64,000 bases of DNA from Bacteroidota bacterium (GTDB lineage: Bacteria > Bacteroidota > Bacteroidia > Palsa-965). A program made the position numbers and the translations under genes. Location: contig JACQAM010000022.1 in NCBI GenBank assembly GCA_016194975.1, positions 124,001-188,000 on the forward strand. The letters are read 5' to 3'. Below, in pieces: positions 32,996 to 41,707 of the stretch (position 1 is the first letter of the stretch; each line of letters opens with the position of its first letter). The notes under the pieces are model-generated. The model did no database searches. It was not told the origin of the DNA and was given only the letters and a program-made list of their open reading frames with translations.

Positions 32996-33940
32996 TCACT
33001 CCACCCCAATATGTATCAGCGCATCACCCGCATTCACGACCGGCTGATTATTCACTCCCACAACGAATCCATTTTGTGTAGCATGTAATTCGTGCTCTAC
33101 TTCGCCATACGGATCGCAGATCATTCCGAGCAGTTCACCTTTCCTCACGGCTACTCCGTATTTTTTTGTCGTGTGAAATAAGCCGGAACTTTTTGCACGC
33201 AGCCACGTTGTTTTTTTCAGGAACACCGTTTTTTTCTGAGGAACATTTGCTTTGATCATTTTGTAATGATTCAGCACGCGCACACAACCATCCATTCCTT
33301 CCTTCACCGAATCATAATCGAAACGATGTGATTCTCCTCCTTCAAAAACAAGAATTTGTTTTCCGAGTTTCGATGCAGCAAGGCGCAATGTATTTTCACG
33401 GAACGGCGCATTCAGCACCATCAATGGCGCAAATATTTTTCCGAGTTCCAGATTTTTTTTGTCGTCAAATACACAACGTATCTGCGGATAGTTTGAAATT
33501 TTTGCACCACCTGTATGAAAATCAAAACCAAAATCAATTTGCGGAATGATGGATTGCATCAGGTCGTGCGCAATGCGGCTGCCGAGCGAACCGCTCTTAG
33601 ATCCCGGAAAACAGCGATTGAGATCGCGCCCGTCAGGGAGATCGCGCGTGCCCGCAATGAAAGAAATAATATTGATCACAGGAATAGCGACGATGCAACC
33701 ACGTTTCGGTTTCTGCACATCTTTCCGTTTGATGAGTTGACGCACTACTTCAATTCCGTTTATTTCATCACCGTGCATTCCCGCAAGAAATAAAACTGTA
33801 GGGCCGGGTTCTTTTCCATTGAAAACAAAAACAGGAATTTCAATGAGCGTGTGTGTCGGAAGTTTGTAAATGTTCAGCACCACCTGCGCGTGCTCGCCCG
33901 CGGAGATCGTTTGTCCTTGTATTGTGAAGGGTTTTCCCAT
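32996..33940 (-). CDS. Succinylglutamate desuccinylase/aspartoacylase-family metallo-deacylase
   Basis: 314 residues. M14-like zinc site: GMHGDEINGIE (His, Glu) and a later FDFHTGG (His) supply the ligands, with RDLNRCFPG between them, the classic AstE/AspA pattern. A C-terminal beta domain with a lipoyl-like feel (GVAVRKGELLG...HATQNGFVVG) follows. It lies 6 nt after rimK on the same strand, with a RimB-like protease above. In this company it more likely acts on RimK-type glutamyl additions than on arginine catabolism, but the substrate is inferred. Confidence 0.85.
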   Translation of the reverse strand: MGKPFTIQGQTISAGEHAQVVLNIYKLPTHTLIEIPVFVFNGKEPGPTVLFLAGMHGDEINGIEVVRQLIKRKDVQKPKRGCIVAIPVINIISFIAGTRDLPDGRDLNRCFPGSKSGSLGSRIAHDLMQSIIPQIDFGFDFHTGGAKISNYPQIRCVFDDKKNLELGKIFAPLMVLNAPFRENTLRLAASKLGKQILVFEGGESHRFDYDSVKEGMDGCVRVLNHYKMIKANVPQKKTVFLKKTTWLRAKSSGLFHTTKKYGVAVRKGELLGMICDPYGEVEHELHATQNGFVVGVNNQPVVNAGDALIHIGVE

Positions 33941-33946
33941 TGTACA

Positions 33947-34834
33947 TTACACTTGTGCATGAAATTCATTCCGCTCGATGTACTCAATTATTTTTCCGGC
34001 AATATCTTCTCCCGTTGCTCCTTCAATTCCTTCGAGTCCGGGAGAAGAATTCACTTCCATCACCAATGGCCCGCGCGCGCCCTGCAACATATCCACGCCC
34101 GCGATCGCGAGTCCTAATTTTTTGACGGCTTTTATCGCTGTAGCTTTTTCTTCGGGCGAAAGCTGCAGGAGTGAGGCCGTTCCTCCGCGATGAAGATTGG
34201 AACGGAAATCGCCTTCGGCTCCTTGCCTGCGCATCGCTCCTACAATTTGTCCGTCCACGATGAATGCGCGTATGTCGGCGCCTTTTGCTTCTTTGATGAA
34301 TTCCTGCACGAGAATATTTACTTCCACATCAAGAAAAGCTTCGATCACCGATTTTGCTGAGTTGTGCGTCTCCGCAAGAATTACACCGATGCCTTGTGTT
34401 CCTTCGAGTAATTTTATTACCACCGGTGCTCCGCCTACCAATGAAATAACGGAGTCAATATCTTTTGGCGATGATGCGAATGCAGTTTTCGGCATTCCCA
34501 CTCCTGCCCTTGCGAGTAATTGTAAACTTCTCAATTTATCGCGCGAACGCACGAGCGCCTGCGATTCCACCGTGGAGAAAACATGCATCTGCTCAAATTG
34601 ACGAACAACTGCCGCTCCGTAAAAAGTGACGCTTGCCCCGATGCGCGGAATTATTGCATCGATGCCGGTGAGTTCTTTTCCCTGGTAATAAACATGCGGA
34701 CGGCTCGATTCAATGACAAGCACACATTTCTGGTGATCGATGACCAGCATTTCGTGCCCGCGTTTTTTTCCGGCTTCTACAAGCCGCGCAGTGGAATAAA
34801 GTGATCCGCTTCTGGATAAAATGGCAATTTTCAT
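33947..34834 (-). CDS. rimK: RimK-type ATP-grasp glutamate ligase
   Basis: 295 residues, close to E. coli RimK. N-terminal pre-ATP-grasp fold, then the ATP-grasp core with [15 protein letters not shown] (nucleotide-binding loop), [20 protein letters not shown], and the metal-binding end [16 protein letters not shown]. RimK adds glutamates to the C-terminus of ribosomal protein S6, and can make free poly-alpha-glutamate. Here it is flanked by a RimB-like protease (34946-35380) and an AstE-like deacylase, suggesting a build-and-trim modification unit. Confidence 0.9.
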   Translation of the reverse strand: MKIAILSRSGSLYSTARLVEAGKKRGHEMLVIDHQKCVLVIESSRPHVYYQGKELTGIDAIIPRIGASVTFYGAAVVRQFEQMHVFSTVESQALVRSRDKLRSLQLLARAGVGMPKTAFASSPKDIDSVISLVGGAPVVIKLLEGTQGIGVILAETHNSAKSVIEAFLDVEVNILVQEFIKEAKGADIRAFIVDGQIVGAMRRQGAEGDFRSNLHRGGTASLLQLSPEEKATAIKAVKKLGLAIAGVDMLQGARGPLVMEVNSSPGLEGIEGATGEDIAGKIIEYIERNEFHAQV

Positions 34835-34853
34835 GGTGGCGCTAACTACGAAT

Positions 34854-34935
34854 GAACGCGAATTTACGAAATAGGGGAACGAAGTGCGAATCCCGAACTT
34901 GTTCGGGACGAAAATGCGAAGTGCGAATTTACGGA
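34854..34935. repeat. Dispersed GCGAAT repeat (59-bp family) with nested palindrome
   Basis: One copy of the family consensus (GGGGAACGAAGTGCGAAT...ATGCGAAGTGCGAATTT) in which a TCCCGAAC-TT-GTTCGGGA palindrome (34891-34908) replaces the usual AGGTG, as if inserted. It lies between the protease and rimK genes. Confidence 0.7.
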
Positions 34936-34945
34936 TTACGAATGA

Positions 34946-35380
34946 TCACGAATCTTCTGAGAATAAATGAATATCTGACACATCAACAAGAAATCTTTTT
35001 TTCAGAAGCCGTCTCCCTATAAGGACCGGGTATTTCATATTCTTGCGATCGGTGAGTGAAACAATACTGCGGATCGTTTTTTTTCCGATGCGTATGCGTG
35101 TGCGGATGATGTAACGCATTTCTTCTTCGCCGAATGAACTGCGGATGAGTTTCTGTTCGAATTTTTCAAAACGATGCTCCGTGTTTTTGTATTCGGGATG
35201 CGATTCATCGAGCAATCGAAAAAAAAGAATTCCATTCTCGACGCGCACGTGATGGCAATGCAGCGCAGTCGTATTCGCGCCGGTGTCGATCTTCGCAACA
35301 AGCCGGAATAATCCGAGATCGGGAAAGTCGATGAATTCCCTGCGGCCGATGAGTTTTTTTTCTTTGAGTTTTTCTGCCAT
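34946..35380 (-). CDS. RimB-like retropepsin-type protease (PF05618)
   Basis: 144 residues. IGRREFIDFPDLGL leads to KIDTGANTTALH, the Asp-Thr-Gly motif of a retropepsin-like aspartic active site. The family is often annotated as ATP-dependent zinc protease; in Pseudomonas the RimB member trims RimK-added glutamates from S6. The C-terminal half (IGRRLLKKRFLVDVS) is the second conserved block. It lies 111 nt upstream of rimK on the same strand, separated by a repeat, and probably belongs to the same functional unit. Confidence 0.82.
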   Translation of the reverse strand: MAEKLKEKKLIGRREFIDFPDLGLFRLVAKIDTGANTTALHCHHVRVENGILFFRLLDESHPEYKNTEHRFEKFEQKLIRSSFGEEEMRYIIRTRIRIGKKTIRSIVSLTDRKNMKYPVLIGRRLLKKRFLVDVSDIHLFSEDS

Positions 35381-35485
35381 TAATAAATTACCGAATAAAT
35401 AAAGAGTAATTCAAGGAAAAAATTAATGAATAATAATAATCCTGTCTCTCTGAATAATCGTTTCGTTTGTCCGGATCATGTAAAG

Positions 35486-36943
35486 TTAATGCTGAATAAT
35501 GATTTTGGATTCATAGATTATTTTTTCTTCTGAAATAATTTGAATAAAATATATTCCATCACTCCACTGTGAGGTTTCAATTTCTTCATTATTATTTTCA
35601 ATCATCTTTTTTTCAATCAACTGTCCCGTTTCAGAATAAATTTCAATTCGTCTGTTTTCATTAAACTGAAAATCATTTGGGAAAAAGATGTGAAAATTAT
35701 TCGATGCCGGGTTTGGGTAAACAGAAAAATGAAATGGTGAAGAAATAATATTTTGAATTCCCAAAGGAACATTACCAAGACTATCCGTTTTGACTAGATA
35801 AACATCGTAACCGGATACGGCGTATTGATCGGTTTCGCCTACGAGAATAAAACCCTGATCGTTGGTTGTATTTAAATAGAATCCATATTGATTTCCAGAA
35901 ACGCCATATGTTTGGGACCACAATGAATCTCCTAGATCATTTGTTCTAATTAATAATGTATGCCCTTCAAAAGTAAAAGGATCTTGTGTATTTCCGAATA
36001 AAACGTAACCACCACTTGTGCATCGCTGGATTGTACACAATGAATTTCCTCTATTATCACCGTAAGTTTTCTGCCATTGAAAATTGCCATTTTTATCAAG
36101 TTTGTACAGGTAACAGTCGTTCATTATAGTATCGCCATAACTACTGGTAACTCCCACAACAAAAATGCTGCTATCCGGATTTTCGATTAGACTCATTCCA
36201 TAATCTGATCGACTTCCTCCTGTTCGCTTTGTCCATACGGAGTCGCCAACGCTATTGGTTTTAATAACATAGCAATCGAAATTCCCAAACGTGGCGGTGT
36301 CTTCATAAAACCCACTGATTAAAAATCCCCCATCGGTTGATTGAACTATGCTTCGTCCCTCATCAGCCCCCCCCCCACCGTAAGCTTTCAGCCATTGAAC
36401 ATTTCCGACACTATCACATTTTACAATTAATGCATCATAACTTCCAGAACCAATAGCGGAAGTATGACCTGTAATAACGCAACCACTATCAGCAGTTAAT
36501 GAGAAGCCATAAGGAAGGTTCGCACCAACACCTGCAGTTATAGTTTTTGTCCAGATGGTATCGCCAAGTGAAGTTGTTTTCAATAACCAGATCTTACTGT
36601 TGGTCGTTGAAATAAGATCCTTGATTGCGACAATAAGAAAATCTCCATTTGGCAGTTCTGCAGCAGCCACTCCGCCGTCCGGATTTGTCCCCCCATATTT
36701 TTTCACCCATTGCACATTTCCAGCCGAATCTACTTTCATGAGCAGCACATCCATATCGGCAGGAGAAGAGTTCGCTCCGCCTGTTACGAGGTAACCACCA
36801 TCGGAAGTTTGAATGACGTGGTTGCCGTAGTTCGCGCCAAGCGTATCATAGTAGCGCTCCCATTCAATTGGCGCCTGCGCAAGAATGCGCGCACACAAGG
36901 CAAGGAATGAGAAAATAAAGGCAAGAGTTTTTTTCTTAAACAC
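35486..36943 (-). CDS. Secreted beta-propeller-like protein with T9SS sorting domain
   Basis: 485 residues from a GTG at 36943. A signal peptide (1-22) is followed by about seven repeats of the form D-x-GGYLVTG...DVLLMKVDSAGNVQWVKKYGG, typical of delta-60/SBBP-like propeller proteins. A type A T9SS sorting domain runs from about residue 405 (FSVYPNPASNNFHIFF... GIYFIQIISEEKIIYESKI). It is predicted to be exported to the surface or medium. A CCCCCCCC homopolymer at about 36369-36376 inside the coding region could be phase-variable, though nothing here shows it. Function unknown beyond likely binding. Confidence 0.82.
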   Translation of the reverse strand: MFKKKTLAFIFSFLALCARILAQAPIEWERYYDTLGANYGNHVIQTSDGGYLVTGGANSSPADMDVLLMKVDSAGNVQWVKKYGGTNPDGGVAAAELPNGDFLIVAIKDLISTTNSKIWLLKTTSLGDTIWTKTITAGVGANLPYGFSLTADSGCVITGHTSAIGSGSYDALIVKCDSVGNVQWLKAYGGGGADEGRSIVQSTDGGFLISGFYEDTATFGNFDCYVIKTNSVGDSVWTKRTGGSRSDYGMSLIENPDSSIFVVGVTSSYGDTIMNDCYLYKLDKNGNFQWQKTYGDNRGNSLCTIQRCTSGGYVLFGNTQDPFTFEGHTLLIRTNDLGDSLWSQTYGVSGNQYGFYLNTTNDQGFILVGETDQYAVSGYDVYLVKTDSLGNVPLGIQNIISSPFHFSVYPNPASNNFHIFFPNDFQFNENRRIEIYSETGQLIEKKMIENNNEEIETSQWSDGIYFIQIISEEKIIYESKIIIQH

Positions 36944-37009
36944 AGAAATGAATATTATTGCAAGTGAAATTTACAAAAACAAAATGAAAAGGACAAAAAT
37001 GGGAGCAAT

Positions 37010-37036
37010 AAAAAAAGTCCGGCAACAAAGCCGGAC
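37010..37036 (-). terminator. Rho-independent terminator of the SPFH gene
   Basis: GTCCGGC (37017-37023) pairs with GCCGGAC (37030-37036) around a 6-nt loop. On the minus strand the hairpin is followed by a run of T, 20 nt after the stop at 37057. Confidence 0.85.
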
Positions 37037-37056
37037 CCTTACACAAGTTTACCTTT

Positions 37057-38001
37057 TTATTTTTTACTTCCAACAGGAGAAATATCCAGTTGCCCGATGG
37101 CCATTAACTGGCGCATGGTTTTGTCCATTCCCTCTGTAGATCCGTCAAGGAAAATTACATTGCCTTCACCGTGTTCCGCAAAATTTTTCACGGCTTCTGT
37201 CCACATGCTGAAAAGAATAAGTGACGCATCAAGATTTGCATCCGTCATCATCTTGGCAGCTTGCGACATTCCTTTTGCAACTTCTTCGCGGAATAATGCA
37301 ACACCTTGTCCGCGCAACTGTGCTGCATCTTTTTCTGCCTGTGCCTGAATTTTAATTGAATTACCTTCTGCTTCGGCAGCTTTTGTTTTTGTGATCAGCA
37401 ACGCCTGTCCTTCATTTTCTGCAGCCGCTTTCGAATTATTAGCTGCAACTACTTTTGCCATTGAACGCATTACCTCTTCATCAAAAGTAATGTCATTTAA
37501 TTGCAGATCGATGAGGTGATAGCCCCATCCTTCGAGTGTCTGGTCGAGTTGTTCTTTTACCGCTTCCACTATATCGCGGCGAAGTGAAAGAACTTCCGAT
37601 TGTTTTTTTGTTGCAACAAAAGCGCGGACAGATCCTTCAATGGAACGCACGAGCGCCTGCATGAGATTCTGATCGTTCACGAATTTAAATGCAACATTCT
37701 GAATTGTTTTTTCATCCTGGTTCACCACGGCGTAAAGCAACATCGCGGTGAAATTCACATTCGCCTGGTCGATGGTCACGGCCTGGAATCCGAGTTCGGC
37801 CGAACGGTTCTGAATGGAAATGCGTTTATAAATACGCTCGATGAAAGGAATTTTGAAATTCAATCCGGGCCGCAGCACGCGATTGTATTTTCCGAATACT
37901 GTGGTCACACCAACAGTTCCCTGGTTGATGGAGACAAATGAAAGAATGATAACGAGGAATAAAAATATTCCGAGCAGGATGTAGGGTAGTGCGTCTGGCA
38001 T
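37057..38001 (-). CDS. SPFH/Band 7 membrane protein (stomatin/QmcA-like)
   Basis: 314 residues. An N-terminal membrane helix (about 5-27) is followed by the Band 7 domain: INQGTVGVTTVFGKYNRVLRPGLNFKIPFIERIY, then VVNQDEKTIQNVAF and AVKEQLDQTLEGWGYHLIDLQLNDI, the usual QmcA/stomatin order. A long Ala/Glu-rich coiled coil (190-260) should drive oligomerisation. These proteins form membrane microdomains and often control membrane proteases. No NfeD-type partner is adjacent. A terminator follows directly. Confidence 0.9.
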   Translation of the reverse strand: MPDALPYILLGIFLFLVIILSFVSINQGTVGVTTVFGKYNRVLRPGLNFKIPFIERIYKRISIQNRSAELGFQAVTIDQANVNFTAMLLYAVVNQDEKTIQNVAFKFVNDQNLMQALVRSIEGSVRAFVATKKQSEVLSLRRDIVEAVKEQLDQTLEGWGYHLIDLQLNDITFDEEVMRSMAKVVAANNSKAAAENEGQALLITKTKAAEAEGNSIKIQAQAEKDAAQLRGQGVALFREEVAKGMSQAAKMMTDANLDASLILFSMWTEAVKNFAEHGEGNVIFLDGSTEGMDKTMRQLMAIGQLDISPVGSKK

Positions 38002-38149
38002 GGTTTATAGGTTTTATTTGGGAGAGGAAAGGTAGGAAAGGGGAACGAATTACCAATCGCCCGAATCTACTTATTACGGAACTTACGAAATGAATTTCCC
38101 AAACAAGAACAATTACCAATGAAAAAGACTTACATTTAATGGATACCCC

Positions 38150-38914
38150 ATGAGGTACTTCCTCCTTTTTCTGACTGTTTTATTTCTTTTTCCCAGTCAC
38201 TGCCGCGCGCAGGATACTGCTATGAGTTATTTCCTGAAATTGATCGGGCCGACCGAATATAACAGTCTCGGCGATGTTTCTTTTCCTAATGATTCGCTGG
38301 AACTGTCTTTTTTCGGAGAGTATAATGACACACTTGTTTTGACCGAACTGAAATATCCACTGGTGCTTGGCGATGGATCTTCATTACTGTATCACGATTC
38401 TATTTTCTCAAATGGAAAAATAAAAACTGCTGTATGGGAATTCCGATTCCGGCTCGCGGTCGACGGGCCTCATTATGTCGGGATAAGAATAAGAAAAAAG
38501 AATTCCGGAGACTGGATGATGATCAAATGTTTTTGTGCCCAACCGATAGCTGAGTTCGGAACGAAAGAATCGCCATGGTTGCAGGAATTCGAAAGCGGAA
38601 GAACAATTATTCTGAATGAAATAAGTTTTTCGTCTCCGGGAATGCCGATCTCAATGAGGAAAGCAATTGCTATTGCGAAGAAAGAAGGATATTATAAAAT
38701 GCATTTTGCCTGGCGAGTGGAGGACATCAGGTACAGCGCTGAGTTTCGGACTTGGAATATTACTTCTGATAAAGTACGTGAAACTTTCATGGGACCCTGC
38801 CGTCACACGAATGGTTGCACCATCTCACATTATTGCAGCATACGAATCAGTGCGGAGACAGGAAAAGTTCTTGATAAATCTCATGGGCACGGGAAAACCA
38901 AAAATTATGAATAA
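38150..38914 (+). CDS. Hypothetical secreted protein with possible PepSY-like C-terminus
   Basis: 254 residues. It has a signal peptide (cleavage near CRAQD) and a beta-rich N-terminal half (about 25-140) without recognisable motif. From about residue 165, MRKAIAIAKKEGYYK, a W-x-I strand (FRTWNITSD) and ISAETGKVLDKSH follow the helix-strand-DATTG pattern of PepSY domains. Two Cys in C-x-C (residues about 126-128) and three near CRHTNGCTISHYC may form disulfides. TACATTTA, near the TAnnTTTG box, lies about 12 nt before the start. Function unknown; the PepSY idea is tentative. Confidence 0.55.
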   Translation: MRYFLLFLTVLFLFPSHCRAQDTAMSYFLKLIGPTEYNSLGDVSFPNDSLELSFFGEYNDTLVLTELKYPLVLGDGSSLLYHDSIFSNGKIKTAVWEFRFRLAVDGPHYVGIRIRKKNSGDWMMIKCFCAQPIAEFGTKESPWLQEFESGRTIILNEISFSSPGMPISMRKAIAIAKKEGYYKMHFAWRVEDIRYSAEFRTWNITSDKVRETFMGPCRHTNGCTISHYCSIRISAETGKVLDKSHGHGKTKNYE

Positions 38915-38934
38915 CGATATTCGTATTCAAGCTT

Positions 38935-40131
38935 CTACTTCGGATCAGGCCACTTATTAATATCGTTCGCATATTTCGCGTCGTCACTCTTGATGCCTTT
39001 CTTCCCCGTGTCACGAATAGCCCAGCCAATCTCCGGTTGCAGCGCTCCTGTTGCTCGGTCAATTTTCATTCCCATGAAGCCTGCAATGAACTGCATCTGG
39101 TAAGTGGTATCAACTCCGTTGTCGTCATAGAGCCAATAAAAATCGGCAGAGGCAAATCCTTTCGGGAAAATTTTAGGATCTTCTACCGGGTCCATCAAAT
39201 TATTTCTCCTGGTAAATTTTCCCTGTCCATCCTGCTGGTAAGGAAAAAATTTAAGCATCCATCCGGAGATGAGATCGATCTGGTACGTGACAGCGCCTCC
39301 ACCGCAACCACCCGAACTTTTCAGGCGATATTCTATGTTGTATATTTTCGACCAGAAATCTTTATCTACTTCTCCTCTCGATGCATCTACAAATTCATTG
39401 AGAATAGGAGCAATTGAATCGGTCCACCATTTAAAATCATATTTTCCGAGAGAAAGTGTTTTTGTGCGCAGCTTTTCCCAGTCGGCAGTTGTTCCTTCGA
39501 GGGTAATTTTGGGAATACCGCAACCAATGGAAGTGTAAACTGCATAAACAAAATAACTGCTCATAGCATCCATCAGTGTAATTTCACAAGCGGCTTTTGC
39601 CGTGGGGGTTGTTGTAGAAAAATCAGCAAGCGTATTATTCAGAAGTTCCTGCCCTGTATTTTCGCCGATCTGTTTTGTGAATTGAGGAAAAATAGAATCC
39701 CATTGATTGTCGGGGTTTCCTTTGCGCAGATCATCATCTTCCACTTTCAGAACTTTTTTCCCGTCGAAATCCACGAAGTAATGGCGAAGACTTTCTGAAT
39801 TCTGATCTACGTGAATTGCAAATTCCTGTGTGATGAGCAGCCAAATCATATCGGGAGAAAGTGTGAGAGGCCGATGATCATAATACGCTTCGCGCACGGT
39901 TGCGACGAATGGATTGTAGTTATAATAAACAAGCGAATCCACGCCTTTGTTCCATGCTTCCACTCCGGGACCGCACATTTTATCCACTACATTTTTATAA
40001 CAGATGTTTGAAACCTGCAGCGGTTTTTGCTGCAGATCACATACATCGAAAGTGACGGATTTTTTTGCCGTCGTTTGTGCGAAAGAAAAACTGCCGAGGA
40101 AAAGGGCGGTGAAGAGAAGATGTTTTTTCAA
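38935..40131 (-). CDS. DUF4419 family secreted protein
   Basis: 398 residues when started at the TTG at 40131, which gives a clean signal peptide (KKHLLFTALFLGSFSFAQ). Starting at 40194 would place 21 unlikely residues before it. The body matches DUF4419: SLVYYNYNPFVATVREAYYDHRPLTLSPDMIWLLI near residue 70, DADLRKGNP-type segments, ITLEGTTADWEKL, and SSGGCGGG-type loop, then SGWMLKFFPY. The family is found in bacteria and fungi with no known activity. Convergent with the preceding gene, 20 nt apart; divergent from the FAD oxidoreductase gene. Confidence 0.78.
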   Translation of the reverse strand: MKKHLLFTALFLGSFSFAQTTAKKSVTFDVCDLQQKPLQVSNICYKNVVDKMCGPGVEAWNKGVDSLVYYNYNPFVATVREAYYDHRPLTLSPDMIWLLITQEFAIHVDQNSESLRHYFVDFDGKKVLKVEDDDLRKGNPDNQWDSIFPQFTKQIGENTGQELLNNTLADFSTTTPTAKAACEITLMDAMSSYFVYAVYTSIGCGIPKITLEGTTADWEKLRTKTLSLGKYDFKWWTDSIAPILNEFVDASRGEVDKDFWSKIYNIEYRLKSSGGCGGGAVTYQIDLISGWMLKFFPYQQDGQGKFTRRNNLMDPVEDPKIFPKGFASADFYWLYDDNGVDTTYQMQFIAGFMGMKIDRATGALQPEIGWAIRDTGKKGIKSDDAKYANDINKWPDPK

Positions 40132-40223
40132 GTGCGTGCGTTTTGGGTTATGAATGAAGACGCAAAATGGAGGGCGTTTCCATAAGCACTGCAAAAATCA
40201 TTCCCGTGTTTACCTTTACAACT

Positions 40224-41273
40224 ATGCGCAAAGCAGATTACATCATCGTCGGGCAGGGAATTTGTGGAAGTGTGCTTGCATTGATACTCATGAAGCGCGG
40301 GAGAAGCGTGGTGGTCATTGACCAGCCGGAACTTTCTTCCAGTTCAAAAATTGCAGCGGGAGTTTTCAATCCTTTCAATTTCCGGCAGATGATGAATAAC
40401 TGGCGCGCGCACGAGATGCATGCTGCTGTGAAAGAAATTTATTCTTATGCAGAAAATAGTTCGGGGAAGAAAATTCTTACTGAAAGAAGATTGCTGAAAA
40501 TATTTACCAGCGCCGATGAACGGAAATTGTGGGAACGCGCCTGCATTGAAAAACAAAATCTTTTTGCGGATGAAAATATCATTGACGAAAAAATTTCAGA
40601 AAAAATAAATGCCCCGTTCGGGATAGGGCTTGTGCAGGGTGCAGGAAATGTCGATTGCGGGATGCTGCTGTACGTGGTGAATGAAAAACTGAAAACTGAA
40701 AATAATCTGCTGGAAGAAAAGTTTGAAGAAGAGAAAGTGATGTTCGGAAATGATGATGTTGTTTACGACAACAGGATAGCGGCAAAAAAAATCATTTTAT
40801 GCAACGGGCATTTTATTTCGCAAAGCAAATGGTTCCGCGGAATTCCATTCAAACAATCGAAAGGACAACTGCTGCACGTGCATATTCCCGGGTTTTCAAC
40901 CGACGATATTTTCAGCCGCGGATGTTCACTCCTTCCATTGGGGAATGAACTTTTTATTCTCGGATCTACATTTGATAATGATGCGGTGAATGAAACGTCA
41001 ACTGAAAACGCGATCGAAGAATTGATCAGCAAAGCAAAAAAATTCATCAGCGCAGAAATAAAAGTGGTGAGCCGGTATGCAGGAATTCGCCCCGCTATGC
41101 AGGATCGCCGGCCTGTCATTGGCATTCATACGGAAATTTCTCAACTGGGAATTCTCAATGGAATGGGAAGCAAAGCGGTTTTTCTTGCGCCGTGGCTGAG
41201 TGAACAATTGGTTTTGCAAATGGAAGAAGGAAAAGAATTGCCGGTGGAGGTGAGCGTGGGGAGATTTTTGTGA
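40224..41273 (+). CDS. FAD-dependent oxidoreductase (DAO/DadA family)
   Basis: 349 residues from the ATG at 40224. The dinucleotide-binding motif ADYIIVGQGICGSVLALILMKRG is at the very N-terminus, with VVVIDQPE as the acidic end of the second strand. IAAGVFNPFNFRQMMNNW resembles the DAO substrate-side loop, and GIRPAMQDRRPVIG near residue 290 is the conserved C-terminal FAD contact. Members oxidise amines or D-amino acids; the substrate is not readable. No helpers are nearby; a TACCTTTA element lies just upstream of the start. Confidence 0.85.
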   Translation: MRKADYIIVGQGICGSVLALILMKRGRSVVVIDQPELSSSSKIAAGVFNPFNFRQMMNNWRAHEMHAAVKEIYSYAENSSGKKILTERRLLKIFTSADERKLWERACIEKQNLFADENIIDEKISEKINAPFGIGLVQGAGNVDCGMLLYVVNEKLKTENNLLEEKFEEEKVMFGNDDVVYDNRIAAKKIILCNGHFISQSKWFRGIPFKQSKGQLLHVHIPGFSTDDIFSRGCSLLPLGNELFILGSTFDNDAVNETSTENAIEELISKAKKFISAEIKVVSRYAGIRPAMQDRRPVIGIHTEISQLGILNGMGSKAVFLAPWLSEQLVLQMEEGKELPVEVSVGRFL

Positions 41274-41312
41274 GGAAGAAAATCACGCCAATCAATGATC
41301 AGAAAGAGGGGC

Positions 41313-41666
41313 TCAGTTTTCGTCTTCTAAATATAAGTTACCCAATTTTATTTTTTCCTTTACCAACTTAGTGGTGGGACGCACCTGCGCAGGGGGACTT
41401 TTTTCGTCAAGTAATCCAATAATAATTAATGCGGGTACAGGAGCAAAAAAAGCAAAAAGACTCCAGAATCTGGAATTTCTTTTTTGTCGTTTCGCAATGT
41501 TTGATACCCATTTACAGTTAACCAGCAGGAGCACAAATAAAACCACCCAGGTAAACCAATTTATACTTTCAAGATCATACTCACTTTGGGGCAAACGCGC
41601 CATGACGGCGACAAAAATTATCATAAATCCAACTACCGTTGGAAGTTCATTCTTATTGCTTTTCAT
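41313..41666 (-). CDS. Small hypothetical membrane protein
   Basis: 117 residues with two or three hydrophobic segments (about 9-23, 36-52 and 66-85) separated by a basic loop (KRQKRNSR). The tail is charged and ends LEDEN. No family is recognised. It sits between convergent and same-strand genes, starting 42 nt downstream of the end of the T9SS gene at 41708. Coding is supported by the helix pattern and clean start but not by homology that I recognise. Confidence 0.5.
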   Translation of the reverse strand: MKSNKNELPTVVGFMIIFVAVMARLPQSEYDLESINWFTWVVLFVLLLVNCKWVSNIAKRQKRNSRFWSLFAFFAPVPALIIIGLLDEKSPPAQVRPTTKLVKEKIKLGNLYLEDEN

Positions 41667-41707
41667 CTCTTAGGGGATTGGTCAGTTACTTTGTAAATTT
41701 TTTATTC

